Part shown: positions 31,822-38,420 of the stretch, in pieces | Numbering within the stretch: the first letter of the stretch is position 1 | How the letters are laid out: every line of letters starts with the position of its first letter | IMG/VR virus record: IMGVR_UViG_3300009593_000049 | Span: 1-38,420 of that record | DNA: 38,420 nucleotides | DNA from: a virus | Direction: 5' to 3' (one strand) | Notes under the pieces: model-generated | The model's database searches: none | Told to the model about the DNA's origin: nothing | The model's input: the letters and a program-made list of their open reading frames with translations, nothing else | Made by a program: the position numbers and the translations under genes

Positions 31822-32874
31822 ATGGCAGCTCCATTAGTATATCCAAGATCAATTCCAACACAAGTACCTGGTGGGGACTCAATCAGTGCAGCCATTACTG
31901 ATGCAGACTCCTATGAAACTAAGGTAGTGGATTACTTGGTGATAAAAGTATATAGTTCAGATAAGGGTAACCCTTACAAGCACATTGGTGGCAACAGTAG
32001 CGGTGAAGGTGCTCTATATAAAACTATTTATTTGTATTTACCCCAAGGGTTAAAAGAAGAATACGGTGCTGAGTATGCAAGAACTACTCTAGGTGCTGCT
32101 GGTCTTGGTGCTATGAAGATGGTCAATTCTGCTATGGCTGGTAATGCAGGTGGTAGAGCAGATATGCAAGGCAATATGGTTCAAGCACTACAACAGACTG
32201 CTGGTGCTGCTAAACCAGAATTTATTATGAATGCTGTGGGATCTGCTATAGGTACTGTGAACAGTGCATTAGGATTACAGGCAGATGGTTTAGATGCCAA
32301 CGCAATATCTGCACTAACAACTAAAAAGATTTTTAACCCATATCAAGAAACAACATTTAGAGGTACAACTTACAGATCACACAACTTTAACTTTAAGTGT
32401 GTGCCAAAGAATATGCAGGAAGCTAAAGAACTTTATAGGATAATACACGTCCTTCGTAAAGCAATGTTACCTGGAACAAATGATGGTACACCTGAAGATC
32501 TGCAGGGATTCGCTGATGATGAAGAAATGTCTGATATGACTGCAACGATTCTAGGTAGTGAATCAGGTGGTGGTAGTAACCGTTTCCTTACGATACCTGA
32601 CTATATGAGGCTAGGTATCGTAAGGGTAGAAGGTGCTCCTAATGAAGATGGTGATCTAGATCTAATGGCAGGACAACCTGCAAGACTCTCTAGAATTATG
32701 CAATTCCCTGTGAAATGTGTATTAACAAACCTTAGTATGGATCTTACTCCTGATGGTCCTTACAACTCATTGAAAGATGAATATGATAGTGGTGTGGATT
32801 ATGGTCCTGCTGCATTTAACTTGAGTTTAAACTTCGATGAAACTGCATTCCTCACCAAAAACGAAATAAGATAG
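31822..32874 (+). CDS. gp48: Baseplate tail-tube cap gp48-like protein
   Basis: The 350-residue protein has a gp48-type layout: a VVDYLVIKVYSSD strand, IYLYLPQGLKEEY, an Ala/Gly/Met-rich helical part (about 90-150), then FNPYQETTFRGTTYRSHNFNFKCVPKN, the conserved T4-like segment before a helix (EAKELYRIIHVLRKAMLPG), and a LTIPDYMRLGIV block. T4 gp48 sits on the baseplate hub and starts the tail tube with gp54. It is on the plus strand, paired with gp53, and has no clear ribosome site before its ATG. Confidence 0.85.
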   Translation: MAAPLVYPRSIPTQVPGGDSISAAITDADSYETKVVDYLVIKVYSSDKGNPYKHIGGNSSGEGALYKTIYLYLPQGLKEEYGAEYARTTLGAAGLGAMKMVNSAMAGNAGGRADMQGNMVQALQQTAGAAKPEFIMNAVGSAIGTVNSALGLQADGLDANAISALTTKKIFNPYQETTFRGTTYRSHNFNFKCVPKNMQEAKELYRIIHVLRKAMLPGTNDGTPEDLQGFADDEEMSDMTATILGSESGGGSNRFLTIPDYMRLGIVRVEGAPNEDGDLDLMAGQPARLSRIMQFPVKCVLTNLSMDLTPDGPYNSLKDEYDSGVDYGPAAFNLSLNFDETAFLTKNEIR

Positions 32875-32875
32875 T

Positions 32876-33622
32876 ATGGCTTACTTTAAGTACCTACCTA
32901 AGGTATATGTCCGTAATAAGACTAGGGTTGATGGCTTTCAACCTTACCAACTTGCGGTTAATATCTTCAGAAGGATCAAAATCCGTGATTCACTTCAAGG
33001 TGCTCTGTTAGGTTTCCTCCAATATGAAATTGGTGAGAATGAGAGACCTGATCAAGTAGCATATAAGTTCTATAAGGATTCTGGTCTAGATTGGGTCATA
33101 TTGCTTGTAAACAATGTGATCAACGTGAATCAAGACTGGCCAATGAACCGTGAGGATCTCTTCAAGTACGTTGAAGACAAGTATGGTTCAGTAGAAGGTG
33201 TTAGACACTATGAAACTTTAGAATACTTACATACTGATGGTAGTGTACTATTGAAATCAGGATATCAAGTACCTGAGGATTTCCAATACACCAAACCTGA
33301 TGGCAGTATTGTACCTTCAGCATCAAGTCGCATACCTGTATCATACTATGCATACGAGAACGAAATTAATGAAACTAAGAGAAATATATACCTGCTTCGC
33401 CCGCAATATTTGACTGATTTCGTCGCTGAGTTCAAGAAACTAGCAATGTACCTTCCCAACGCAGAAGTTGATGAGAATGGATACAAAAAGACTCAGGGAT
33501 CTCTTGCAGAAGAATTTATCGGGTTACCCAAATACAACAAACCCAGCCAAAGCACTGCTTCAACTGGGTCTGCGTCTGGTAGTGGTTCTAGTACCTCACT
33601 TGTAAGTAAGGGTTCAACCTAG
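32876..33622 (+). CDS. gp53: Baseplate wedge gp53
   Basis: The 248-residue protein matches T4 gp53: YFKYLPKVYVRN, RRIKIRDSLQGA, IGENERPDQVAYKFYKDSGLDWVIL (in two blocks) and NVNQDWPMNREDL, followed by a strand-rich middle and NIYLLRPQYLTDF. gp53 joins wedges to the hub in T4. The C-terminal 40 residues are a Ser/Gly/Thr-rich extension (STASTGSASGSGSS). The gene starts 1 nt after gp48 and its end overlaps the minus-strand gene at 33619 by 4 nt, so both strands use the same stop region. Confidence 0.92.
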   Translation: MAYFKYLPKVYVRNKTRVDGFQPYQLAVNIFRRIKIRDSLQGALLGFLQYEIGENERPDQVAYKFYKDSGLDWVILLVNNVINVNQDWPMNREDLFKYVEDKYGSVEGVRHYETLEYLHTDGSVLLKSGYQVPEDFQYTKPDGSIVPSASSRIPVSYYAYENEINETKRNIYLLRPQYLTDFVAEFKKLAMYLPNAEVDENGYKKTQGSLAEEFIGLPKYNKPSQSTASTGSASGSGSSTSLVSKGST

Positions 33623-33936
33623 AAACACCAATTTTCGTCTTTATAGATGTAACAAGGTACTCCGTGATGATTGTACTTGTTAGGTCTGAATACTGGTGTC
33701 GATTGATACCAAGGTAAATAATGCGTTTCACCCCAATGATCGTGGTGACGGTGCCTCCTTCGATGGCGTTCTACTCGTTTATACCAGCAATTCCATCCAA
33801 ATTGAGGATCTTTAACACAATGTGTTGGAGCTACCTCTGCTCCGTCTAAAGTTGGTTTTACCCAATTTGTAGTTTTGTGATGAGCTTGAACTGGAGCTGC
33901 TAGGAAGGGAATTGCCAAAAGTGGAAGAAATTTCAT
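33619..33936 (-). CDS. Small secreted His/Cys protein
   Basis: The 105-residue protein begins with a clear signal peptide (KFLPLLAIPFLAAPVQA, probable cleavage after residue 18, V-Q-A). The mature part is His- and Trp-rich with HRRRHRHHDHW (about 58-68) and four cysteines (C40, C50, C95, C104), fitting disulfides and/or metal binding in the periplasm. I know no family name. It is coupled by ATGA to the 2OG oxygenase upstream. A role in the infected-cell envelope, or in metal capture, is inference. Confidence 0.6.
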   Translation of the reverse strand: MKFLPLLAIPFLAAPVQAHHKTTNWVKPTLDGAEVAPTHCVKDPQFGWNCWYKRVERHRRRHRHHDHWGETHYLPWYQSTPVFRPNKYNHHGVPCYIYKDENWCF

Positions 33937-34547
33937 AGTGTGACCTCATTACCGTGTCTTGTACCTATTGTACCACGAACAAACACATCAAAGGCTATGC
34001 AATAGCGACAGTTTGTGGATTGGTTGGATTCTGCCTTGTGCATCAACTGAGATGGGAACACAAAGAGGTCACCTGACTTAGGTTGGAACCTCTGGTGCTT
34101 TGCAGTAGCATTAGTGTAACCTAATGTATCAGGTTCTAAAACTTGTAGAAAACAGTTTGGATATAATCCCGTTTTATCGAATAAAAGGTCTCCACTGTTA
34201 TATTCTGTCTGTATATAGTATATTCCACTCCATATTGCATTAGAGTGAGTATGAAAATCGCAGTAATCGTTAGGATAGTGCAAAACCACCCAAGATCGCA
34301 CAATTTCGATAATTACGTTAGGTGCGACTAAAAGGTGGTTTCTAAGGTACCGTGATAAACCCTCAAATATGTGATTTTCGAGTTCTGGGAATTCCTTTAA
34401 TATTTGCTTATTACACGATATGCTCTTGGTGTTACCGTGAGCACCCATACGTTCATACTTGATTTTTTCATCGACAAACGAAAGGGTGCCGTCAGGCACC
34501 CCAATATTCTCTTCCCATACAGGAACTGGAAAAAGTTCGTGTAGCAT
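33933..34547 (-). CDS. 2OG-Fe(II) oxygenase-like protein (TIGR02466-type)
   Basis: The 204-residue protein has the HxH...H...R layout: CDFHTHSNAIWSGIYYI (H99, H101), GDLLFDKTG, GDLFVFPSQLMHKAE (H170) and CRYCIAFD (R181). This is the family of phage 2OG-Fe(II) oxygenases described as TIGR02466. The substrate is unknown. The ATG overlaps the gp32 stop by 1 nt (TAATG), so it is translated behind gp32, and a terminator-like hairpin lies within its first 20 codons. It may act on a phage or host protein; that is inference. Confidence 0.78.
   Translation of the reverse strand: MLHELFPVPVWEENIGVPDGTLSFVDEKIKYERMGAHGNTKSISCNKQILKEFPELENHIFEGLSRYLRNHLLVAPNVIIEIVRSWVVLHYPNDYCDFHTHSNAIWSGIYYIQTEYNSGDLLFDKTGLYPNCFLQVLEPDTLGYTNATAKHQRFQPKSGDLFVFPSQLMHKAESNQSTNCRYCIAFDVFVRGTIGTRHGNEVTL
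34484..34501 (-). terminator. Terminator-like hairpin just after gp32, inside the oxygenase gene
   Basis: Minus strand: GGGTGCC-TGAC-GGCACCC followed by TTTCGTTTG. The 7-bp stem is perfect and GC-rich, 46 nt after the gp32 stop. It can end most gp32 transcripts and let only part of them reach the oxygenase. Confidence 0.5.
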
Positions 34548-35482
34548 TAGTCCTCTGCAGCTAATTGCTGAAAGTAACTCAATGCATCATCTTCCGATTG
34601 TGCAGATACTGCAGCTTTTGTCTCTGAGAAGTTTTCAACCCCCTTTGTCCAACTTTCTGCTGCTGGAGCAGGATTGGATCCAAGGGCATTAATCTCTCCT
34701 TCGGACTCCTCGGTTTCTGCGTCGTAGCTTTTTGGTTTGACAGCTCGACCCAGAACCGCTTTAAGACGACCATCAAGCTCGTCATAAGTTTTGAAGTTCG
34801 AATCATCTGTGAACTCCGCTAGTGAGTGAGCCTTGTTAAAGATCTCCTCTAGACGTTCATCATCGAACCCACCTAGGGTACCTGGAGCAGCGAAGCAAGA
34901 ATCATCATAGTTCCAGTAACCTGCTACCTGCTTGATTTTAAGTTTAAAATCAGCACCTCCCCATAGATCAAATGGGTTTATCGCTGGTTGTGGATCGTAA
35001 TCATTCTCATCAGGCTGCATACGTGCAGACAACTTGTCAAATATACGTTTTCCGAACTTGTATAAAAATACTTGTCCCTCATTATCAGGATTTAATGGAT
35101 CCTTAACGACATAAACGTTTGCATAGTAAGAAAGCTTACGCTTCTGCTTACGTGCTACGTCCTTGTCCTGTTCTCTACCACTGTTCCACAGTGTACTGTT
35201 GTGAGCACATACAGGGCATTTTTCACCCTTAGTAGTTGGACAATTCTCAATCAACCAACCACCAGGTCCTTGGAATGCGTGACTCCAAACTTGTGCCCAA
35301 GGTAGTTCTTCTGATTGCTCTTGAGGAATGAACCTTAAAATGGCAAATCCGTTACCAGATTTGTCAACGCCTGGTTTCCATAGTCTCTCATCGGTTTGCT
35401 TACCAGAGCTATTGAGTTTCTCTATCTCTTTAGTGAGATTTTGAAACTTTCCAGACTTTTTCTTTAGTGTTGCGAATGACAT
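34547..35482 (-). CDS. gp32: ssDNA-binding protein gp32
   Basis: The 311-residue protein is a T4 gp32 homologue. A basic N-terminus (LKKKSGK) for cooperative binding is followed by the OB core with a zinc site formed by H68, C81, C89 and C92 (SHAF...NCPTTKGEKCPVC), aromatic strands (KLSYYANVYVV, VFLYKFGKRIFDKL, NPFDLWGGADFKLKIK) and an acidic C-terminal tail (DDALSYFQQLAAED) that contacts replication partners. It coats single strands in replication, recombination and repair. The leader has a late promoter and a small hairpin. Confidence 0.95.
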   Translation of the reverse strand: MSFATLKKKSGKFQNLTKEIEKLNSSGKQTDERLWKPGVDKSGNGFAILRFIPQEQSEELPWAQVWSHAFQGPGGWLIENCPTTKGEKCPVCAHNSTLWNSGREQDKDVARKQKRKLSYYANVYVVKDPLNPDNEGQVFLYKFGKRIFDKLSARMQPDENDYDPQPAINPFDLWGGADFKLKIKQVAGYWNYDDSCFAAPGTLGGFDDERLEEIFNKAHSLAEFTDDSNFKTYDELDGRLKAVLGRAVKPKSYDAETEESEGEINALGSNPAPAAESWTKGVENFSETKAAVSAQSEDDALSYFQQLAAED

Positions 35483-35516
35483 AATTAGTCCTTTGTAGTG
35501 TTTTAGATGTTTTTAC

Positions 35517-35545
35517 TACCCATTAAGGGTAACGTACTATTTATA
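35517..35545 (-). promoter_or_regulatory. gp32 leader: late promoter and 5' hairpin
   Basis: TATAAATA at 35538-35545 (minus strand) stands 55 nt before the ATG. Just after it the RNA can fold TACCC-TTAAT-GGGTA (35517-35531). In T4 the gp32 mRNA has a leader structure bound by gp32 itself; this hairpin could play that part, but a full pseudoknot is not evident. AAAGGA lies before the ATG. Confidence 0.55.
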
Positions 35546-35561
35546 CAATGTCAAGCCTCTA

Positions 35562-35900
35562 TTAAGACTTGTCAAGCTCGTTTTTCCACTGTTTTAACTT
35601 GATTTCCATATCAGTCAGGACAGTGTTAATATCCTTTCCCTGACTGTATATTTTGGTCATCTCATCCAGTCTGAGCTTGATCTCTCGTGCTTCTTCATCC
35701 TCCAATGCTAACAGTGATATTCTAGCATAGAATACCTTCTGTTTGGCTATGAGTTCCATCGTTTTTTCGATATGTTCTTTCTTGTCCTCCTTAGCCATTG
35801 TTGGGAACTTTAGAGAGATAGTGTACAGGTCTTCATAGAGCTGTTGCATCTCTCCCATCTCATTACGGACCACTTCAGATTCGTAAAATCTTTCGCTCAT
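35562..35900 (-). CDS. DUF1825-like helical protein
   Basis: The 112-residue all-helical protein starts FYESEVVRNEMGEMQQLYEDL and continues with HIEKTMELIAKQKVFYARI and a last amphipathic helix. This layout, with an (F/Y)xSxxVxxE start and a central helix with a YxxF-type part, matches DUF1825, a family common in cyanobacteria and cyanophages. No biochemical function is known to me. It lies between gp33 and gp32, overlapping gp33 by 4 nt (ATGA), so it may be part of replication or late transcription control. Confidence 0.6.
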   Translation of the reverse strand: MSERFYESEVVRNEMGEMQQLYEDLYTISLKFPTMAKEDKKEHIEKTMELIAKQKVFYARISLLALEDEEAREIKLRLDEMTKIYSQGKDINTVLTDMEIKLKQWKNELDKS

Positions 35901-36142
35901 AATGGTAATACTCCTCGTGATGTTTTCTTCACGAAATTAAGTTGCTGTGCATTATATTTAATCTTGTCCTTCAATGGTCTAGAGATCAATTTGTTTACGG
36001 TTTCCACCTCAATCTCATACTCATCACAGACTACGACAACTGCATCAATGTAGTTAACTAGTCCGTCACTGTTTTTCACAACCTCCTCTACTAATCCAGA
36101 GAATTTTGCTTGTGTCATAAATTTGTCTTGAAGGTCTTTCAT
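35897..36142 (-). CDS. gp33: Late transcription coactivator gp33-like
   Basis: The 81-residue protein has a helical core NYIDAVVVVCDEYEIEVETV, NKLISRPLKDKIKYNAQQL and a short C-terminal hydrophobic tail (NFVKK...GVLPL), the form of cyanophage gp33/RpbA-like proteins. T4 gp33 binds the RNA polymerase flap and links the late sigma gp55 to the sliding clamp. The late promoters found in this window fit its presence. It overlaps both neighbours by 4 nt (ATGA). Confidence 0.75.
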   Translation of the reverse strand: MKDLQDKFMTQAKFSGLVEEVVKNSDGLVNYIDAVVVVCDEYEIEVETVNKLISRPLKDKIKYNAQQLNFVKKTSRGVLPL

Positions 36143-36804
36143 TTAGATAAGTTCATAAATTCGGTGATGTACTCTTGTAGTAAAGTATGATAATAATCTA
36201 AGTCATACTTCTGTATAACTTGAGTAGCACCATCTTCAATAGCGATTAGAGTTACTATCTTGTCAACCTTAACACCGCAACGTTCATAGTACATTACAGC
36301 ATAAGCAGTCTCTTGTACAAAATAGTTCTCAATCCATTCTTCTTTCTTCTCTCTAGTAGCAGTCTTGAAATCGATAACAGCTAGTTCACCATCGAACTCT
36401 GCTATGCAGTCAACACGACCAGCAACCCGAAGATAATCGCTGTATAAAGGACTTTCCAGAAGATGTATATTGTCGATCCGATCCAAGATTTTCTTAGTAG
36501 ATTTAAAAAGAAAAGTGCTAAGAGGATGCGTATCATCAAAAGGTACTGGATCGTTCTTCAGATAACACTCTACCATAGAATGATATCTATTGCCACGATT
36601 TGTTGCGAGAGAGCTAATACGATTAGCTTCTTTCTCTCCTACTCGCTTTCTCCATTTAAGTATACCATCCTTCTTTCGATGTCCTGTCACTGTAGTGACG
36701 GATGGATACCATTTACCTTCACTAACATTATATAAACGAAGACCGTCACGTTGGACGGCATTCATCTCAGTTAGTGGAACTGGTGGTCCCACAGTCTTAA
36801 ACAT
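36139..36804 (-). CDS. PD-(D/E)XK exonuclease (MGME1/RecB-like)
   Basis: The 221-residue protein has the order of this nuclease family: RGNRYH (H75), GRVDCI (D132), VIDFKTA (D145-x-K147) and FVQETAYAVMYYE (Q164, Y168). The N-terminal part (PSVTTVTGHRKKDGILKWRKRVG) is a DNA-contact region typical of MGME1 and phage RecB-like enzymes that process single-stranded ends. It probably acts in recombination or host DNA breakdown. It is coupled to gp33 and follows phoH by 2 nt. Confidence 0.85.
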   Translation of the reverse strand: MFKTVGPPVPLTEMNAVQRDGLRLYNVSEGKWYPSVTTVTGHRKKDGILKWRKRVGEKEANRISSLATNRGNRYHSMVECYLKNDPVPFDDTHPLSTFLFKSTKKILDRIDNIHLLESPLYSDYLRVAGRVDCIAEFDGELAVIDFKTATREKKEEWIENYFVQETAYAVMYYERCGVKVDKIVTLIAIEDGATQVIQKYDLDYYHTLLQEYITEFMNLSK

Positions 36805-36806
36805 AA

Positions 36807-37553
36807 TTACATTCCCAGTTGGATTTTGGCAAGTAGGTACTCTTTTACAAAACCAGATCTAACGATATCTTGTATATCGAATTCGATACAGTCGAATGAT
36901 GGCATTGTTTTAAGAATCTGCATAAATTCTAGCACACCATTGCGCTCGTTGGTTTTTTGTAAATCAGTTTGTGCGTGATCACCTGAGAAGATGATCTTAC
37001 AGTTCTGACCGACTCTGGTTATTATACTATCCAACTCGTGAAAATTCAAGTTACTGAATTCATCAACAATTATTACACAATTATCAAACGTGGTACCACG
37101 TATAAAACTTGTAGACCAGAAGGATATGGTTGATTGATTACGCAGATTATCATAGAGCATCTCAAATGATGCATCATCTGGCATCTCAAACATATACTTC
37201 ACCATATTCTTATATGGTATCTGATATAGATTTGACTTGTCCTCGTGATCACCTGGTAGGAACCCAATCTCTCTGGTTGGTACCAATGAACGAACCATAT
37301 ACACCTTCTCATAAGATGAGGTTGGTTCTAGGACATCTCTCAGTGCAAGAAATAAACTAATAAAAGTCTTACCTGTACCAGCAGCACCGTGTAGTACGAT
37401 GTTCTTACCTTCAGCATAAGACTTAAAAACCCTTTCCTGATTGTCGGTTAAGGGTTCTATAGTCTTAAGATATTCTAGATTGATTGGTTTCTTTCTCTTC
37501 ATTACTCTAGCGGATCCGTTTCCGTTAGCAGGCTTACGCTTTCTTGCTGGCAT
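36807..37553 (-). CDS. phoH: PhoH-like ATPase
   Basis: The 248-residue protein has a basic N-terminus, a Q-type entry (PLTDNQERVF), Walker A GAAGTGKT (56-63), Walker B VIIVDE (160-165), a GDHAQTDL switch-type motif, and the RSLVPTREIGFLPGD block typical of PhoH. PhoH ATPases are widespread in cyanophages and are often linked to phosphate stress; their direct task, probably RNA-linked, is not settled. It starts 2 nt after the FmdB-like gene stop, with no strong ribosome site. Confidence 0.93.
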   Translation of the reverse strand: MPARKRKPANGNGSARVMKRKKPINLEYLKTIEPLTDNQERVFKSYAEGKNIVLHGAAGTGKTFISLFLALRDVLEPTSSYEKVYMVRSLVPTREIGFLPGDHEDKSNLYQIPYKNMVKYMFEMPDDASFEMLYDNLRNQSTISFWSTSFIRGTTFDNCVIIVDEFSNLNFHELDSIITRVGQNCKIIFSGDHAQTDLQKTNERNGVLEFMQILKTMPSFDCIEFDIQDIVRSGFVKEYLLAKIQLGM

Positions 37554-37555
37554 AA

Positions 37556-37786
37556 TTAAGTGAATCGGGATAGGTTAGCTCTGGGATGAGCAGACTGAAT
37601 CTTAGACATTACGTCCTTAAATCCATCGGACTGTTTGGGTTTACCATACATTGTCTTAGGTACCTGGTTACCGAAGTACCTTTCCATTTCAGGATGATCC
37701 TCTTTATATTTATCTAGGTCGTGGATAGACATAAAAACTTCGGTGATCTCTCCAGTCTCTGTGTTTTTAAAGTCGTAGTTTGGCAT
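37556..37786 (-). CDS. FmdB-like protein without zinc cysteines
   Basis: The 76-residue protein starts PNYDFKNTETGEITEVFMSI, which follows the FmdB-type zinc-ribbon start (PxYDFxCxxCG...), and ends GFKDVMSKIQSAHPRANLSRF, typical of the cyanophage version. The positions of both Cys pairs are filled by other residues (KNTETG), so the ribbon cannot hold zinc. The fold may be kept by packing. It lies between thyX and phoH, as in related cyanophages; the function is unknown, perhaps regulatory. Confidence 0.7.
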   Translation of the reverse strand: MPNYDFKNTETGEITEVFMSIHDLDKYKEDHPEMERYFGNQVPKTMYGKPKQSDGFKDVMSKIQSAHPRANLSRFT

Positions 37787-37816
37787 TTTTCTAAGTATTT
37801 AGTAGTAAAGAGGGCA

Positions 37817-38420
37817 TTAATCTATCCTTAGGCACGGTTGGATATCTCCCCAACCATCTGGATACTCCTCCTTATATTGGCAATCGCAATCCGTTTCGGC
37901 ATCGGGACACCACCCTAGTGCCTTGGCAATGATTGGGAAGTTACAAATGAAATGGTCACGACATAGGGTAGCGACATCGATGTGCTCCTTCTGGGTACCA
38001 TTAGAAGTACGTAATTGAATGTAATGCATCCAGCTACGAGCACTACCAGTCATATAGAGACGAGTAGGTGTTGCTAATGGGAGAACAAATCTCGCACATT
38101 CCTTCGCAATTCCCTCACGTATAAGTTCATCGTATAAATCCACCCCTTCAGCAAAGTACCTTGAGATCTTGCTCTTAAGGAATTTCGTCTGCGTTTCATC
38201 GAGATCATCTATAGAGTTCTGTCTGTTCTTTTTATCCTGTCTTCTCAGTTCAGGTGGATCAATAGCGGTACCAAGTAGTTCAGTGTTAGCATATCTCTGA
38301 CTGAACTCTTGGAATGTAAAACTTCTATGCCTTAAGATCTGTGCTGCTAGTCCTCTAGTAGTGTTGATCTCTAGGGTCATATGGGCTTGCTCAAACACAG
38401 AGTAGTGACCGTGTTCGATA
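37817..38420 (-). CDS. thyX: Flavin-dependent thymidylate synthase ThyX (5' end cut by window edge)
   Basis: The frame is open from the window edge to the stop at 37817; a GTG at 38398 is in frame but the upstream codons still read IEHGHYSVFEQAHM, the conserved (H)xSxFExxxxT start of ThyX, so the true start is outside the window. The ThyX signature RHR-x7-S is complete (RHRSFTFQEFS), followed by EFSQRYA, a helical ECARFVLPLATPTRLYMTGSARSW (in parts), and QLRTSNGTQKEHID for the substrate. ThyX makes dTMP from dUMP with methylene-folate and FAD. The C-terminus has extra cysteines (CPDAETDCDC). Confidence 0.95.
   Translation of the reverse strand, partial: IEHGHYSVFEQAHMTLEINTTRGLAAQILRHRSFTFQEFSQRYANTELLGTAIDPPELRRQDKKNRQNSIDDLDETQTKFLKSKISRYFAEGVDLYDELIREGIAKECARFVLPLATPTRLYMTGSARSWMHYIQLRTSNGTQKEHIDVATLCRDHFICNFPIIAKALGWCPDAETDCDCQYKEEYPDGWGDIQPCLRID

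Noticed and set aside
31713-31895. Minus-strand frame across the gp4/gp48 junction
   Set aside because: Out of frame with gp4, no homologous content; a shadow.
35545-35560. TTGACA close to the gp32 late octamer as a -35 box
   Set aside because: Only 3 nt separate it from TATAAATA, too short for a sigma70 promoter.
1-38420. tRNA genes, CRISPR arrays, insertion sequences
   Set aside because: I looked for cloverleaf-like blocks, regular spaced repeats and transposase motifs by eye and found none that hold up.

Overview
The window looks like a 38.4 kb stretch of a marine cyanophage genome of the T4-like myovirus type (the group now called Kyanoviridae). T4-type proteins can be recognised: gp32, gp33, gp4, gp53, gp48, gp54, gp26, gp27-like, gp5 and tape-measure proteins. 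They are mixed with genes that make sense only in a phycobilisome-bearing or phycoerythrin-bearing cyanobacterium: pcyA, a CpeT-type bilin lyase, CP12, and a DUF1825-like protein. A marine Synechococcus or Prochlorococcus host is likely; the sequence does not separate the two. Most genes run on the minus strand, so the map below is given from high to low coordinates, in the direction of transcription.

Replication and regulation (38420-33933): thyX (cut by the window edge), an FmdB-like protein without cysteines, phoH, a PD-(D/E)XK nuclease, the late-transcription coactivator gp33, a DUF1825-like protein and the ssDNA-binding protein gp32, followed by a 2OG-Fe(II) oxygenase and a small secreted His/Cys protein. 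Baseplate and tail (33622-19200): gp53 and gp48 form a plus-strand pair placed exactly head to head with gp4. Then come a conserved unknown protein, gp54, pcyA, a membrane protein, gp26 with an overlapping gp51-like frame, two tape-measure-like proteins, a gp27-like hub, cp12 and a gp5-like spike. Accessory island (19178-16747): the CpeT-like lyase, several tiny genes on both strands and a second 2OG oxygenase. Tail fibres and adhesins (16703-6043): seven structural genes, two of them encoding extreme glycine-rich proteins. Distal cassette (5938-1): a flavin-dependent tryptophan-halogenase-like protein, two more 2OG oxygenases, three DUF6065-like proteins, two small unknown proteins and an HNH endonuclease.

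Late promoters matching the T4-type TATAAATA element stand mostly 21-28 nt before start codons of structural genes, and gp33, one of the factors that reads such promoters, is encoded here. Many adjacent genes overlap by ATGA, TAATG or 8-nt junctions, which suggests translational coupling.

The strongest observations for follow-up are these: a T TTT TTC slippery site one codon before the gp26 stop that opens directly into the gp51-like frame, suggesting a -1 programmed frameshift in front of the tape-measure gene; the tightly packed halogenase/oxygenase/DUF6065 cassette next to the fibre genes; the zero-gap head-to-head gp4/gp48 start codons with a promoter inside gp4; a tape-measure protein carrying a degenerate M23 peptidase domain together with a gp5 that shows no lysozyme; and the spread of bilin and carbon-metabolism genes through the tail module.
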